Positions 43,288 to 53,440 of a stretch of 58,684 bases of DNA are shown here, piece after piece (position 1 is the first letter of the stretch; each line of letters begins with the position of its first letter). The notes under the pieces are model-generated. The model did no database searches. It was not told the origin of the DNA and saw nothing but the letters and a program-made list of their open reading frames with translations. A program made the position numbers and the translations under genes. Source of the stretch: Bradyrhizobium sp. (GTDB lineage Bacteria; Pseudomonadota; Alphaproteobacteria; Rhizobiales; Xanthobacteraceae); assembly GCF_019244115.1 (NCBI RefSeq), contig NZ_JAFATE010000110.1, positions 1-58,684 of the forward strand, written 5' to 3'.

Positions 43288-43310
43288 ATAGCCCGCATGA
43301 GCGCAGCGCT
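43288..43310. repeat. REP-like repeat, truncated copy 5
   Basis: CAATAGCCCGCATGAGCGCAGCG is the first third of the family and then breaks off exactly where the methyltransferase stop codon (CTAG on the plus strand) is found. Confidence 0.65.
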
Positions 43311-44151
43311 AGAGCCCGGTTGCACTCCGTGCCGTTACAATCCAGGTCGCAGCATTTAACCTGACACCATCGGGCCCGTCGTGGGCCGCAAGCGCGGATC
43401 GCACGGCAGGCAGCGTTTTGGCTCGGAGCTCGGGATTGTCCCGAAGAATTTTGCCGAGAGCTTCGAGCCTCGAACAAACCGCCAGCATCGAATCGAGGTC
43501 GCCGCTTCCAACCAACTCGTCGTGGGCCGTGAGCTCGATGTCGCTGAACCCCGCGCTTTCCAGAATGCGGTGCACGCGATCGGGGCTAGCGAACGCGAAG
43601 GGGCCTGGCGCGTCCGGAGCGTGAGCGGGCTGCGACGGCAGCCGGATGGAGGCGGCCCGAAGCGGCAGGAGGTCGAGCGCATTTTCCTCCAGCGCGCGCC
43701 AGCAGACGAACGCCAGTCGCCCGCCCGGTTTCAGGCTGCGACGAATGTTGCTGAACGCCGCGATCGGGTCAGCGAAGAACATCACCCCGAACCGCGAGAA
43801 AGCGGCGTCGAATGCGGCCGGCTCGAACTGGAAGACCTGGGCGTCCGCATGGACGAAACGCACGCGTTCGCAGCCGCTCGCCGCGCGCCTGGCGAACGCC
43901 AGCACCGCAGCCGACAGATCGATCCCCACGACGGTGCCGTCGGGCGCGACGGCCCGTGCAAGCTCGAGCGCCGTCTCGCCTCCGCCACAGCCGATGTCCA
44001 GGACGCTCTCACCAGGACCTGGCGCCAGCGCCCGCAAAGCCCGCCGGCCGAGCGGAGCGAGTTGGCGTTCGAGCAGCTCCCGGACCTCTGCCCACGCACG
44101 CACGCGTACGTCGTCCTGTGTCAGCGCCGGAACGACTCTGCTTTCAGTCAT
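43309..44151 (-). CDS. Class I SAM-dependent methyltransferase
   Basis: A 280-residue methyltransferase. Motif I is VLDIGCGGGETALELARA, motif II is VVGIDLSAAVLAFA, then VRFVHADAQVFQFE and FDAAFSRFGVMFFADP (motif IV). The layout is that of UbiE/COQ5-like small-molecule methyltransferases; the substrate is unknown. The C-terminus ends in TARSATGL right against a truncated REP-like repeat, so the last residues could have been changed by repeat insertion. Confidence 0.83.
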   Translation of the reverse strand: MTESRVVPALTQDDVRVRAWAEVRELLERQLAPLGRRALRALAPGPGESVLDIGCGGGETALELARAVAPDGTVVGIDLSAAVLAFARRAASGCERVRFVHADAQVFQFEPAAFDAAFSRFGVMFFADPIAAFSNIRRSLKPGGRLAFVCWRALEENALDLLPLRAASIRLPSQPAHAPDAPGPFAFASPDRVHRILESAGFSDIELTAHDELVGSGDLDSMLAVCSRLEALGKILRDNPELRAKTLPAVRSALAAHDGPDGVRLNAATWIVTARSATGL

Positions 44152-44414
44152 GCGGGGATGATTGCCCGAGGGTTGGGGAATGTCGAGGCCGCTTTATGGC
44201 GCGCAGCTTGTAGGCGCAGCCTGGTCGACATGCCGGTTGATGTTTGCTTTTAACGGGGGCATGCTCCCCTGACCTCAGCTGCGGTTGAGCCTCACGACTG
44301 CGCCGGACCCGCAGTCCATGATGTGACGATGTTTGGCTCACTAAGTTGTCCCGGCGAACCGCGCTCTCACACGCTCGACCGAACATCCACCACGCCATGC
44401 AGGCCGGCGCCGCT

Positions 44415-44443
44415 CTCGTGCAAGCGCGGTGCGCTTACACGAG
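44415..44443 (-). terminator. Hairpin downstream of aspS
   Basis: CTCGTGCAAGCGC and GCGCTTACACGAG pair with one mismatch around a GGT loop. It begins 19 nt beyond the aspS stop in the direction of transcription but has no T-run. The rest of the 310-bp gap 44152-44461 shows no gene. Confidence 0.45.
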
Positions 44444-44461
44444 TGAGTGTCTAACTAGACC

Positions 44462-46237
44462 CTATCCCTTGTTCGGCAGGTTGAGGCGGATGTGCAGCTC
44501 GCGGAGCTGCTTTTGCGTCGCCTCGGACGGTGCGCCCATCATCAGGTCAACAGCCTGCTGGTTCATCGGGAACAGCGAGATCTCGCGCAGGTTCGTGGTG
44601 CCGCACAACAGCATCACGATGCGGTCGACGCCCGCGGCCATGCCGCCATGCGGCGGCGCGCCGTACTGGAACGCGCGATACATGCCGCCAAAACGCTCGA
44701 CGACCTCGGTCTCGCCATAGCCCGCGATCTGGAACGCCTTCACCATCGCTTCCGGCTTGTGGTTGCGGATGCCGCCGGAGGCGATCTCGTAGCCGTTGCA
44801 GGTGATGTCGTATTGGAACGCCTTGATCGAGAGCGGATCGTTGTGCATCAGCGCATCAAGGCCGCCCTGCGGCATCGAGAACGGGTTATGCGAGAAATCG
44901 ATCTTCTTGTTCTCCTCGTCGTACTCGTACATCGGGAAGTCGACGATCCAGGCGAGCGCGAACTGCTCCTTGTCGACGAGGTTCAGCTCCTCGCCGACCC
45001 GGGTGCGGGCAAGGCCCGAAAACTTCCAGAACTTGTCGGGATCGCCGGCGACGAAGAACGCCGCGTCACCCTCCTTGGTGCCGAGCTGCGCGCGGATCGC
45101 CGCCGTCCGTTCCGCACCGATGTTGTTGGCGAGCGGGCCTGCGCCCTCGCCGCCCTCCCGCCACATGATGTAGCCGAGCCCCGGCTGGCTCTCGCCCTGC
45201 GCCCAGGAGTTCATCCGATCGCAGAAGGCGCGGCTGCCCCCGCCCGGCGCCGGGATCGCCCAGACCTGGTTCTTCGGGTCCTCCAGCATGCGTGCAAACA
45301 CCTTGAAGCCGGAGCCGCGGAAATGTTCTGACACGTCCTGCATCACGAGCGGATTGCGCAGGTCCGGCTTGTCGCTGCCATATTTGCGGATGGCTTCCGC
45401 GAACGGGATGCGCGGCCAGTTTTTCGTGACCGGCTTGCCGCCGGAAAACTCCTCGAACACGCCGCCGACGACCGGCTCCATCGCCGCGAACACGTCGTCC
45501 TGGGTGACAAAGCTCATCTCAATGTCGAGCTGATAGAACTCGCCCGGCAGGCGGTCGGCGCGCGGATCCTCGTCGCGAAAACATGGCGCGATCTGGAAGT
45601 AGCGGTCGAAGCCGCTCATCATCAAAAGCTGCTTGTACTGCTGCGGCGCCTGCGGCAGCGCGTAGAATTTTCCAGGATGAATGCGCGATGGCACCAGAAA
45701 GTCGCGCGCGCCCTCCGGCGAGGACGCGGTCAGGATCGGGGTCTGGAACTCGAAAAAGCCCTGCGCCTTCATGCGCCGGCGCATGGAATCGATGATCGCG
45801 CCGCGCGTCATGATGTTCTGATGCAACTTTTCGCGACGCAGGTCGAGGAAACGGTATTTTAGCCTGATGTCCTCAGGATATTCCGCCTCGCCGAACACCG
45901 GCAGCGGCAGCTCGGCGGCGGCGCCCAGCACCTCGATGTCGCTGACATAGATCTCGATATGGCCGGTCGGCAGCTCCGGATTGTCGGTTCCCGCAGGTCG
46001 GCGGCGGACCTTGCCCTCCATCCGCACCACCCATTCCGACCTGAGCTTTTCGGCATCCTTGAAGGCAGCGGAATCCGGGTCGGCGACGCATTGAGTGATG
46101 CCGTAATGGTCGCGCAGGTCGATGAACAGCACGCCGCCATGGTCGCGAATGCGGTGGCACCAGCCCGACAGCCGCACCGTTTCTCCGATGTGGCTCTCGC
46201 GGAGCGCGCCGCAGGTATGGGTCCGGTAACGATGCAT
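44462..46237 (-). CDS. aspS: Aspartate--tRNA ligase
   Basis: A 591-residue class II aminoacyl-tRNA synthetase that charges tRNA with aspartate in the cytoplasm. The N-terminal OB anticodon-binding domain ([20 protein letters not shown]) is followed by the catalytic core with motif 2 [20 protein letters not shown] and motif 3 [18 protein letters not shown] bacterial GAD insertion domain lies between. The length is standard for bacterial AspRS. In organisms with GatCAB it may be non-discriminating, which the sequence alone does not settle. It is divergent from selO. Confidence 0.97.
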   Translation of the reverse strand: MHRYRTHTCGALRESHIGETVRLSGWCHRIRDHGGVLFIDLRDHYGITQCVADPDSAAFKDAEKLRSEWVVRMEGKVRRRPAGTDNPELPTGHIEIYVSDIEVLGAAAELPLPVFGEAEYPEDIRLKYRFLDLRREKLHQNIMTRGAIIDSMRRRMKAQGFFEFQTPILTASSPEGARDFLVPSRIHPGKFYALPQAPQQYKQLLMMSGFDRYFQIAPCFRDEDPRADRLPGEFYQLDIEMSFVTQDDVFAAMEPVVGGVFEEFSGGKPVTKNWPRIPFAEAIRKYGSDKPDLRNPLVMQDVSEHFRGSGFKVFARMLEDPKNQVWAIPAPGGGSRAFCDRMNSWAQGESQPGLGYIMWREGGEGAGPLANNIGAERTAAIRAQLGTKEGDAAFFVAGDPDKFWKFSGLARTRVGEELNLVDKEQFALAWIVDFPMYEYDEENKKIDFSHNPFSMPQGGLDALMHNDPLSIKAFQYDITCNGYEIASGGIRNHKPEAMVKAFQIAGYGETEVVERFGGMYRAFQYGAPPHGGMAAGVDRIVMLLCGTTNLREISLFPMNQQAVDLMMGAPSEATQKQLRELHIRLNLPNKG

Positions 46238-46387
46238 GGCAGTCCTGAAAAGCTGTCGAGGGTGGAATCGGCGGCGGTCACGCCCGCCGAAGCGAGGCAG
46301 GGTTTACCCGACGCTTTTGGGCGCGGCAACTGAAGCCGGGGCGGATCTGGCCTCGAAAAACGCCCTCCCCGCGCCTATCTTGGTTCT

Positions 46388-47863
46388 ATGACCGTGCATT
46401 TCCCCTTCCAAAACTCCTACGCGGCGCTGCCGGCGAATTTTTTCGCCCGTGTGGCGCCGACGCCGGTCGAGAAGCCGCGCCTGATCAAGCTGAACCGGCC
46501 GCTCGCGCTTCATCTCGGGCTCGACCCGGACCAGCTCGATACGTCGGAGGGCGCCGAAATCCTTGCCGGCAAGACGCTGCCTGACGGCGCCGACCCGATC
46601 GCGATGGCCTATGCCGGCCACCAGTTCGGGCATTTTGTTCCCCAGCTCGGTGACGGCCGCGCCATCCTGCTCGGCGAGGTCATCGACAAGGACGGCGTCC
46701 GCCGCGACATCCAGCTCAAGGGGTCCGGGCCTACTCCGTTCTCTCGCCGCGGCGATGGCCGCGCGGCGCTCGGACCGGTCCTGCGCGAATACATCGTCAG
46801 CGAGGCGATGGCCGCGATGGGCATCCCGACCACGCGCTCACTCGCCGCCGTGATCACAGGCGAGCCGGTCATGCGCGAAACCGCGCTCCCCGGCGCGGTG
46901 CTCACCCGCGTCGCCGCGAGCCACATCCGCGTCGGCACTTTTCAGTATTTTGCGGCGCGCGGCGATACCGAAGCGGTGCAGCGGCTCGCCGACCATGTCA
47001 TCGAGCGCCACTATCCGCATTTGAAGGCGGCCGAACGGCCCTACCCTGCGCTGCTGTCCGCGGTGATCGGCCGCCAGGCCGAACTCGTGGCGCGCTGGCT
47101 TTTGATCGGCTTCATCCATGGCGTGATGAACACCGACAACACCTCGATCTCGGGCGAGACCATCGACTACGGCCCCTGCGCCTTCATGGACGCGTACAAT
47201 CCGGCGACGGTGTTCAGCTCGATCGACGAGTATGGCCGCTACGCCTATGCCAACCAGCCGCGCATCGCGCTGTGGAATCTGACGCGCTTTGCCGAATGCC
47301 TGCTGCCGCTGTTGTCGGATGACCAGGACAAGGCAGTTGCGGAGGCGCAGGATCTGCTCGGCGCTTTCGGCGAAGCGTTCAACGATGCCTATAAGGCTGG
47401 CCTGCGCAAAAAGCTCGGACTGTTCACCGAGCGCGACGACGACCAGCTTTTGGCCCAGGCCCTGCTCGACACGATGGCTGCCGCCGGTGCCGACTTCACC
47501 CTCACCTTTCGCCGCTTGAGCGATGCCGCCGGCCGCGGCGACAATGCCGAGGTGCGCGCCCTGTTCGAGGAGCCTGCGGCGTTCGACGAATGGGCGGTGC
47601 GCTGGCGCGCGCGGCTTGGCGAGGAGCCGCAATCCGCCGAGGAGCGGCGGGCGGCGATGCGCACGGTCAACCCCGCCTTCATACCGCGCAACCATCGCAT
47701 CGAGGCGGTCATCCAGGCCGCCGTCTGGAATGACGACTACGCCCCGTTCGAGGAGCTCCTGGCCGTGCTGGCCCGGCCTTTCGAGGACCAGCCTCAGTTC
47801 GCCGCCTATGCCGATCCGCCAAAGCCGGAAGAGCGCGTCTGCCAGACCTTTTGCGGCACGTAG
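46388..47863 (+). CDS. selO: Protein adenylyltransferase SelO (YdiU family)
   Basis: A 491-residue protein of the SelO pseudokinase family, which transfers AMP to proteins, often in redox control. It shows the kinase-like ATP region [20 protein letters not shown], the catalytic-loop equivalent [12 protein letters not shown], the metal-binding DYGPCAFMD, and the C-terminal cysteine pair CQTFC that may replace the eukaryotic Sec. The length is typical (about 480-500). A palindrome follows the stop at 47879-47912. Confidence 0.93.
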   Translation: MTVHFPFQNSYAALPANFFARVAPTPVEKPRLIKLNRPLALHLGLDPDQLDTSEGAEILAGKTLPDGADPIAMAYAGHQFGHFVPQLGDGRAILLGEVIDKDGVRRDIQLKGSGPTPFSRRGDGRAALGPVLREYIVSEAMAAMGIPTTRSLAAVITGEPVMRETALPGAVLTRVAASHIRVGTFQYFAARGDTEAVQRLADHVIERHYPHLKAAERPYPALLSAVIGRQAELVARWLLIGFIHGVMNTDNTSISGETIDYGPCAFMDAYNPATVFSSIDEYGRYAYANQPRIALWNLTRFAECLLPLLSDDQDKAVAEAQDLLGAFGEAFNDAYKAGLRKKLGLFTERDDDQLLAQALLDTMAAAGADFTLTFRRLSDAAGRGDNAEVRALFEEPAAFDEWAVRWRARLGEEPQSAEERRAAMRTVNPAFIPRNHRIEAVIQAAVWNDDYAPFEELLAVLARPFEDQPQFAAYADPPKPEERVCQTFCGT

Positions 47864-47878
47864 GGCGCACGCGGTCTG

Positions 47879-47912
47879 CCTCTCCCCGCTCGCGGCCGCT
47901 CGCGGGGAGAGG
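47879..47912. terminator. Palindrome after selO (CTCTCCCCGC repeat family)
   Basis: CCTCTCCCCGC and GCGGGGAGAGG are inverse complements around a GC-rich loop, 15 nt after the selO stop. It is the same arm sequence as the repeats at 551-680 and 51376-51518 and may serve as the selO terminator. Confidence 0.55.
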
Positions 47913-48068
47913 GGGGCTGACCGCTGATGCGCAAACGAGCGAGCCCGAACTTGTCGAGCGTCTACACCTTAACCCCACGTCCACCATCCGCGCAGGCTGG
48001 CCCGACCGCTTAACAGACGGTCAATGCGCCCCCGACAAATTGAGCCGGCTTTTTGAGAGGACATTGCC

Positions 48069-48180
48069 GTGGACGCATTGGTGTTCGAATTCATGGGGCC
48101 TGGTCATGCTGGCGCTCTGCGTCGTCGTCGTCGCTACCCCCATTAGCCGGCGGCCATCGGAGCGCGCGCGCCACTCCTAA
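48069..48180 (+). pseudogene. Possible frameshifted single-membrane-helix gene upstream of rnd
   Basis: A GTG at 48069 with GAGGACA upstream opens MDALVFEFMG. One frame over, the text continues as LVMLALCVVVVATPISRR, a plausible membrane helix, and ends at TAA 48180. A single extra C in GGGGCCTGG explains the break. It may be a real small gene with an indel, or chance. No other gene is seen in 47913-48335. Confidence 0.3.
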
Positions 48181-48335
48181 AGGCGTCGCCTTCGCCCGAA
48201 AGCGAGGCCGGACCACCGCAGTCAAGCCGCGACCGACGCGACCGACCACAAAAGCAGGCCGCGAATTCGCTCCAACCCCCTTGACAGACCAGCGCTTTCG
48301 GCGGAACGGCTGTTGCAGGGGATCAACGGATCGTT

Positions 48336-49484
48336 ATGGACTTGATTACGACTACTTCGGAACTCGCGGCGTCGTGCGCCCGTCTCGCCCGTCACGAGGT
48401 CATTACGGTCGACACCGAGTTTCTGCGTGAGACGACCTATTATCCCCTGCTCTGCGTGGTTCAGATGGCCAGCGCGGACGAAGCGGTCGTGATCGACGCA
48501 CTGGCCGATGGGATCGACCTGAAACCGTTCTTCGAGCTGATGGCGAATGAGAAGGTCCTGAAAGTCTTTCATGCGGCGCGTCAGGACATCGAGATCATCT
48601 TTCACCGCGCCTGCACCATTCCGCATCCGATCTTCGACACCCAAGTCGCCGCGATGGTACTAGGCTACGGCGATTCCATCGCCTACGACCAGCTGGTCGA
48701 ACGAATTACCGGTTACCGGCCCGACAAGACCCACCGCTTCACCGATTGGGCGCGACGGCCGCTGACGGAAGAACAGCTCCACTACGCAGTGTCCGACGTC
48801 ACTCATCTGCGCGATGTCTTCGTCGCCCTCGATGCCGACCTCAAGAAGCGCGGCCGCAGCGACTGGGTCGGCTCGGAGATGGAGGTTCTGACGTCGCCTC
48901 GGACCTATGACTTCCACCCCGAGCGCGCCTGGGAGCGGCTGAAGACGCGGGTGCGCAAGCCCAAGGAGCTCGCCGTGCTGATGGAGGTCGCCGCCTGGCG
49001 CGAGCAGGAGGCGCAATCGCGCGACGTGCCGCGCAGCCGCGTCCTCAAGGACGACGCGGTCGGCGATATCGCGACCCACGCCCCGGCCTCGCTCGAGCGG
49101 CTTGGCAACCTGCGTTCATTGCCGAAGGGTTTTGAGCGCTCGAAATGGGGCGCGGAGATTCTGGCGGCGGTGCAGCGCGGCCTGGCGCGGGATCCCGCGA
49201 CGCTGCCGAAACTCGAAAAACCGCGCGGCAATTCCAACGGCACGGCGATCGTCGAGCTGTTGAAGGTGCTGCTGCGCATGACGTCCGAACGCCATGCCGT
49301 CGCCTCCAAGGTGATCGCCACCGTCGACGATCTGGAGCAGATCGCGGCCGACGACAACGCCGATGTCGGCGCCCTGCATGGCTGGCGCCGCGAGCTGTTC
49401 GGTGAGGCTGCCCTGGCGCTGAAGCACGGGAGGGTTGCGCTCGCCATCGAGCGCGGCCGGGTCATCAAGGTCGAGCGAACCTGA
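48336..49484 (+). CDS. rnd: Ribonuclease D
   Basis: A 382-residue 3'-to-5' exoribonuclease for tRNA and small-RNA maturation. The DEDD nuclease residues are seen in [16 protein letters not shown] (DxE), [12 protein letters not shown] (second D) and [14 protein letters not shown] (YxxxD). HRDC-type helical domains make up the C-terminal half (from about residue 205). The length is as in E. coli RNase D. The promoter region upstream includes the possible small frameshifted gene. Confidence 0.94.
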   Translation: MDLITTTSELAASCARLARHEVITVDTEFLRETTYYPLLCVVQMASADEAVVIDALADGIDLKPFFELMANEKVLKVFHAARQDIEIIFHRACTIPHPIFDTQVAAMVLGYGDSIAYDQLVERITGYRPDKTHRFTDWARRPLTEEQLHYAVSDVTHLRDVFVALDADLKKRGRSDWVGSEMEVLTSPRTYDFHPERAWERLKTRVRKPKELAVLMEVAAWREQEAQSRDVPRSRVLKDDAVGDIATHAPASLERLGNLRSLPKGFERSKWGAEILAAVQRGLARDPATLPKLEKPRGNSNGTAIVELLKVLLRMTSERHAVASKVIATVDDLEQIAADDNADVGALHGWRRELFGEAALALKHGRVALAIERGRVIKVERT

Positions 49485-49505
49485 CGTTGCGCGATCGGGC
49501 GGCTT

Positions 49506-49679
49506 CTAGTTCAGCTTGTCGCCCTCGCGATCCGGCTCCGCCGCCTCCAGCGCCTGCGAAACCTCGACGAGGGCCATTGACAGGATATAGGCGCTGGTAG
49601 GTAAGTTGAGCGCGCGCGCTTTTGCTATGGCCGCCTGAAGATCGGCCGCCAGCTCGTTGAGATCGTCCTCGCGAGTCAT
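49506..49679 (-). CDS. Small conserved helical protein (57 aa)
   Basis: MTREDDLNELAADLQAAIAK followed by LNLPTSAYILSMALVEVSQA and an acidic tail ending EGDKLN. It is predicted helical and acidic, with no membrane segment. The start ATG is preceded by GAAG. Similar 55-60 residue proteins exist in Bradyrhizobium as I recall; no function known. It is tail-to-tail with rnd and head-to-head with another 57-residue gene, whose start is 29 bp away. Confidence 0.65.
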   Translation of the reverse strand: MTREDDLNELAADLQAAIAKARALNLPTSAYILSMALVEVSQALEAAEPDREGDKLN

Positions 49680-49708
49680 CTGCTACTTCTCGTATCGGGA
49701 GCTTTGGT

Positions 49709-49882
49709 GTGAGCACGGACGAATGCGACCCACCGGGTGCGAAGCTGCTGCAATTGCTTTCCGAAAATCAAATCAATCTAAACGTTGCAGAGGGGTTAAG
49801 ACTGATCGTTGCTTTTAACAAAATACGAGATTCGAGCGACCGGCGCATCCTCATCGAGCTCGCGGAACGGCTTGCCAGGTAG
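49709..49882 (+). CDS. Small conserved protein (57 aa)
   Basis: A GTG start with GGGAG five bases upstream opens MSTDECDPPGAKLLQLLSEN, then LNVAEGLRLIVAFNKIRDSS and DRRILIELAERLAR. The middle segment is very lineage-typical. It is cytoplasmic and helical, possibly a protein-binding regulator (inference). Codon use is more AT-rich than in neighbouring core genes. It shares a 29-bp promoter space with the divergent 57-residue gene. Confidence 0.62.
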   Translation: MSTDECDPPGAKLLQLLSENQINLNVAEGLRLIVAFNKIRDSSDRRILIELAERLAR

Positions 49883-50006
49883 CGAGATGTGGATGGCAGC
49901 ATATCACACTCCTGCGAGTTACGAGAGACTGCGTTTTTGCACGAGGTGAGCGACGCGGCATGCAGCATCGAAGCAGCTCAGTTGTCTTCGGCTCTGATCG
50001 TCATAC

Positions 50007-51161
50007 TTACCACTTGAGCTCGAGGCCGAACGTACCCTGGTGCGATCGTAGCGCGGAGCGGAACTTGCCGTCGTAGTTGAGATAGAGGCGCGCGGTGTTG
50101 CCAAGGCTCAGCGACGTGGACGCGCCGGCGTCGGCGCCGTACCGGCTCTCACCGATCCCCTGCACCGTGATGCTCTGCGCGCCGAGGCTGACCACGACAG
50201 AGCTGAAATTCTGCGAGACATTGTCGACGAACTTGCCATACGCCGAGAGGTCGAGGATCTTCTGGTCGAGCAGCCAGTAATGGCCGATCTCGGCGCCCAG
50301 CAGCAGACGCGACCGTTCGAGCGTCGCTCCGCTCTCGGCGACGGGATCGAGACCGCCGACCTCCTGCAACGCTCCGGTCGTGGCCCGCACATATTCCAGG
50401 CCGAGTTTTGGAACGATGCGGCTTTCGTGCAAGGTCCAATAGTAGTCGAGCTCGGTCAGGGCGCCGCTCAGCTCAGCACGATAGCCCGCGCGCGCAACGC
50501 CGCCGCCGGTGTCGCGGCTGGTATTGATCGAGCCGAACCCGTGCACCAGCGCCACCGCCCAGGTCCAGGGTCCCTTGTCGACGGAGGCATTGAAGCCGAG
50601 CTGGGTCAGGTCCAGCGTCGCCGACTGCAACGCAAGGGGAACATCGACATCGGTCCGGCTCTGGTCGGCCGAAAAGCCGATATTGACCCCGGGGGCCACG
50701 CGCGCACCGAGGCCCGCGACTGCGCCGCCCGTCGTGCGCCTGTCGCCGAAAAATTCGCCCTGGTTGTCGGTCCGCGAGGAGATTCCGTAGGTCTCGCCCC
50801 AGGCGCGAACCCAGGATCCTTCGGTCGCCTCCGAGGCGCCACCGCCGCCGGGATTGGTGCGCAGCGTGCGATCAAACCCGCCGGTCGCCTGAGCGCCGAG
50901 CCGCTCCAGGAAGTTCGAGCCGAGATTGATCAGCGTCGAGCCTGACGAGATCCGCGCATTGATCTGCGTCGGGGTGGGCACCGGCACGCTCGGTGTTGGT
51001 GTTGGTGTCGGCGTCGGCGAAGCCGTCGGTGTCGGCGTGGGCGTCGGCGACGATGTCTGCGCCCGGGCGACCTGCGCGGTCATCGTGAGAGCCGAAAGCA
51101 GGACGACGTTCACGGCAGGGAGCCTCGTGAGCCCTCGCATTCCCCTTTTCCCAGGCTTCAT
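50007..51161 (-). CDS. Autotransporter-type outer-membrane beta-barrel protein
   Basis: About 384 residues. A signal peptide (LPAVNVVLLSALTMTAQVARAQ region) is followed by a Pro/Thr repeat (PTPTPTPT units, about residues 38-65), a short linker and a barrel domain with alternating polar/hydrophobic strands from about residue 110. The chain ends FGLELKW, the terminal aromatic signal for BAM-dependent insertion. The passenger is almost absent, so this could be a surface barrel protein rather than a secreted-domain autotransporter. Start choice among ATGs at 51182, 51161 and 51140 is uncertain. The remaining intergenic space 51183-51375 holds no gene. Confidence 0.77.
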   Translation of the reverse strand: MKPGKRGMRGLTRLPAVNVVLLSALTMTAQVARAQTSSPTPTPTPTASPTPTPTPTPSVPVPTPTQINARISSGSTLINLGSNFLERLGAQATGGFDRTLRTNPGGGGASEATEGSWVRAWGETYGISSRTDNQGEFFGDRRTTGGAVAGLGARVAPGVNIGFSADQSRTDVDVPLALQSATLDLTQLGFNASVDKGPWTWAVALVHGFGSINTSRDTGGGVARAGYRAELSGALTELDYYWTLHESRIVPKLGLEYVRATTGALQEVGGLDPVAESGATLERSRLLLGAEIGHYWLLDQKILDLSAYGKFVDNVSQNFSSVVVSLGAQSITVQGIGESRYGADAGASTSLSLGNTARLYLNYDGKFRSALRSHQGTFGLELKW

Positions 51162-51375
51162 CGATCTCGATGCGCGGCACATGAATCCGACTTCCGAAAC
51201 AGCGAAACCCGCCTACGGCCAAAAACCCGACTACGACGCTGATTTGCCTGGAGTCCGAACGGAGGGTCAACCAGTCGCGGACCCGCCTGGAGCTTGATTG
51301 CTCATCATTGTGGTTCCAAGGCCACACGACGCTGCCAAACGATGAGTTGAGGTTTCGATCATTGCCGCGTCGGCG

Positions 51376-51518
51376 GTGCACTCCCTCTCCCGCTTGCGGG
51401 GAGAGCGTTGGGGTGAGGGGGACTCTCCAAGCACCGCGCCCGGTGGAGAGTCCCCCTCGCCCGCATCGCTGAAGCGATGCGACCTCTCCCCGCAAGCGAC
51501 GCAAGCGGGGAGAGGTGA
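51376..51518. repeat. Palindromic intergenic repeat (CTCTCCCGC family), long copy
   Basis: CTCTCCCGCTTGCGGGGAGAG (two arms), then GTTGGGGTGAGGGGGACTCT and its near inverse GGAGAGTCCCCCTCGCCC, then CGCATCGCTGAAGCGATGCG and CTCTCCCCGCAAGCG/CAAGCGGGGAGAG. Four hairpins in series lie between the autotransporter-type gene and purN, and probably isolate them. Confidence 0.7.
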
Positions 51519-51559
51519 ACCGCCGCCGCGGGGTCGACTCAACCAAACTTCATTCTGAT

Positions 51560-52213
51560 CTAGCCGGCGACGGGCGAGATCAAAAAGTTGCCGGAAGCTG
51601 CGCCGTCGGCGGTGCGGCAGACATCGCCGTCGAGCCGCACCTTGCCGCTGGCGAGCAGCCGCAAGGCATCAGGATAGATGCGGTGCTCGACTTCGAGAAT
51701 CCGCTCGGACAGCGTGTCGACGGTGTCGTGATCGCTGATCGCAACCGCACCCTGCATCAGGATCGGCCCCGCATCGGTCTCGGGAATCACGAAATGCACG
51801 GTGGCGCCTGATATCTTGACGCCGGCGCGCAGCGCCTGGCCGTGCGGGTCGAGGCCTGGAAACGACGGCAGCAGCGAGGGATGGATATTGAGCATCCGCC
51901 CGTACCACCGCTTGACGAAGTCAGCCGTGAACAGGCGCATGAAACCGCCGAGACAGACCAGTTCGATGCCGTGTCGGTCGAGTTCGCCCTGCAGCGTCGC
52001 CTCGAAGGCCGCGCGATCCCTGCCGAACGGCTTGCTCTCGACGACGACGGTGGGAACGCCGGCCGCCCGGGCTTTCTGCAGGCCCGGCGCGTCAGCACGA
52101 TTGGAGATCACAACCGCGATCTCGGCCGGAAAATTTTCCGCCGACGCCGCCTGGATCAGCGCGGCCATGTTCGATCCGCGGCCGGAAATCAGGATCGCGA
52201 CGCGCCGCTTCAT
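51560..52213 (-). CDS. purN: Phosphoribosylglycinamide formyltransferase (PurN)
   Basis: A 217-residue folate-dependent GAR transformylase, third step of purine synthesis. It has the phosphate loop AILISGRGSNMAALI, the catalytic Asn/His pair in LNIHPSLLPSFPGLDPHGQA and the Asp in ETDAGPILMQGA. The length is normal. It starts 4 nt after the purM stop, so the two genes are one operon. Confidence 0.96.
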   Translation of the reverse strand: MKRRVAILISGRGSNMAALIQAASAENFPAEIAVVISNRADAPGLQKARAAGVPTVVVESKPFGRDRAAFEATLQGELDRHGIELVCLGGFMRLFTADFVKRWYGRMLNIHPSLLPSFPGLDPHGQALRAGVKISGATVHFVIPETDAGPILMQGAVAISDHDTVDTLSERILEVEHRIYPDALRLLASGKVRLDGDVCRTADGAASGNFLISPVAG

Positions 52214-52217
52214 GCCC

Positions 52218-53291
52218 TTACCATGTGAGGTCGAGGTGTCCGTTATAGACGACGCGGTGCTCGCCCTCGGCCGGGATCACCTCGCCCAGCAGGGTGACGC
52301 TCTCCCCGCTGCCGGCCAAAACTTCGGTGACCGCATCGACCGCATCCGCCTTCACGATCGCGATCATGCCGATGCCGCAATTGAAGGTGCGCAAAAGTTC
52401 GAGCTCGGCAATGCCGCCCTGCTCCGCGAGCCATTTGAAGACGGGAAGCACCGGCAGCCGCGCCAGATCGATGCCGACGCCGAGCTGCTTTGGCAGCACG
52501 CGCGGAATATTGTCGGTGAAGCCGCCGCCGGTGATATGGGCGAACCCTTTCACCGCGCCGGTCTCGCGGATCGCGCGCAGGCATGATCGCACATAGAGCC
52601 GGGTCGGCGCCAAAAGCGCGCCAGCGAGCGTCATGACCGGCGAGAACGGCGCCTGCGCCTCGAAGGCGAGCCCAGAATTTTCCACGATCTTGCGCACCAG
52701 CGAAAATCCGTTGGAATGGACTCCGGACGAGGCAAGCCCGAGCACCGCATCGCCCGCCTCGATGTCGGCGCGCGGCAGCAGCGTGCCGCGCTCGGCGGCG
52801 CCGACCGCAAAGCCCGCCAGATCGTAATCGCCGTCCTTGTAGAGGCCGGGCATCTCCGCGGTCTCGCCGCCGATCAGCGCGCAGCCGGATTCCCGGCAGG
52901 CTTCCGCGACGCCTGCGACGATCGCCGCGGCGGCTTCCGGATCAAGCTTGCCGCAGGCAAAATAGTCCAAAAAGAACAGCGGCTCGGCGCCCTGCACGAC
53001 GAGGTCGTTCACCGACATCGCCACGAGATCGATGCCGATCCCCTCATGCAAGCCGGTCTCGATCGCGATCTTCACCTTGGTGCCGACACCGTCGGTAGCG
53101 GCAACCAGCACCGGATCCTTGAAGCCCGCGGCCCTGAGGTCGAACAGGCCGCCGAATCCGCCGATTTCCGCATCCGCGCCCGCGCGTGCGGTGGCGCGCA
53201 CCATCGGCTTGATGAGATCGACCAGGCGATTGCCCGCATCGATATCAACGCCCGAATCCGCGTATGTGAGCCCGTTCTTGCGCTCGGCCAT
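52218..53291 (-). CDS. purM: Phosphoribosylformylglycinamidine cyclo-ligase (PurM, AIR synthetase)
   Basis: A 357-residue ATP-dependent cyclo-ligase, fifth step of purine synthesis. Hallmarks are [13 protein letters not shown] at the start, [31 protein letters not shown] and [16 protein letters not shown]. The length is typical. It is followed directly by purN. It diverges from the CDP-alcohol phosphatidyltransferase gene; about 120-150 bp separate them, room for two promoters. Confidence 0.97.
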   Translation of the reverse strand: MAERKNGLTYADSGVDIDAGNRLVDLIKPMVRATARAGADAEIGGFGGLFDLRAAGFKDPVLVAATDGVGTKVKIAIETGLHEGIGIDLVAMSVNDLVVQGAEPLFFLDYFACGKLDPEAAAAIVAGVAEACRESGCALIGGETAEMPGLYKDGDYDLAGFAVGAAERGTLLPRADIEAGDAVLGLASSGVHSNGFSLVRKIVENSGLAFEAQAPFSPVMTLAGALLAPTRLYVRSCLRAIRETGAVKGFAHITGGGFTDNIPRVLPKQLGVGIDLARLPVLPVFKWLAEQGGIAELELLRTFNCGIGMIAIVKADAVDAVTEVLAGSGESVTLLGEVIPAEGEHRVVYNGHLDLTW

Positions 53292-53440
53292 GCCAGATGA
53301 ACCAGATCAGGGCCGCTGGTTACGTCGGAATCCGCCGCCACGCAATGGCTCGCAAGCCGCCCGGGGCTATACTATGTAGATAACGGCCGGTTCACCAAAA
53401 GGGGGCATCGTTGCAGGGACCGGCAGCCGGGACGTGCCAG

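Noticed and set aside
50985..51055. Short tandem repeats that might suggest a CRISPR-like array
   Set aside because: Units are six bases, contiguous and in frame with Pro-Thr codons of the outer-membrane protein; there are no spacers.
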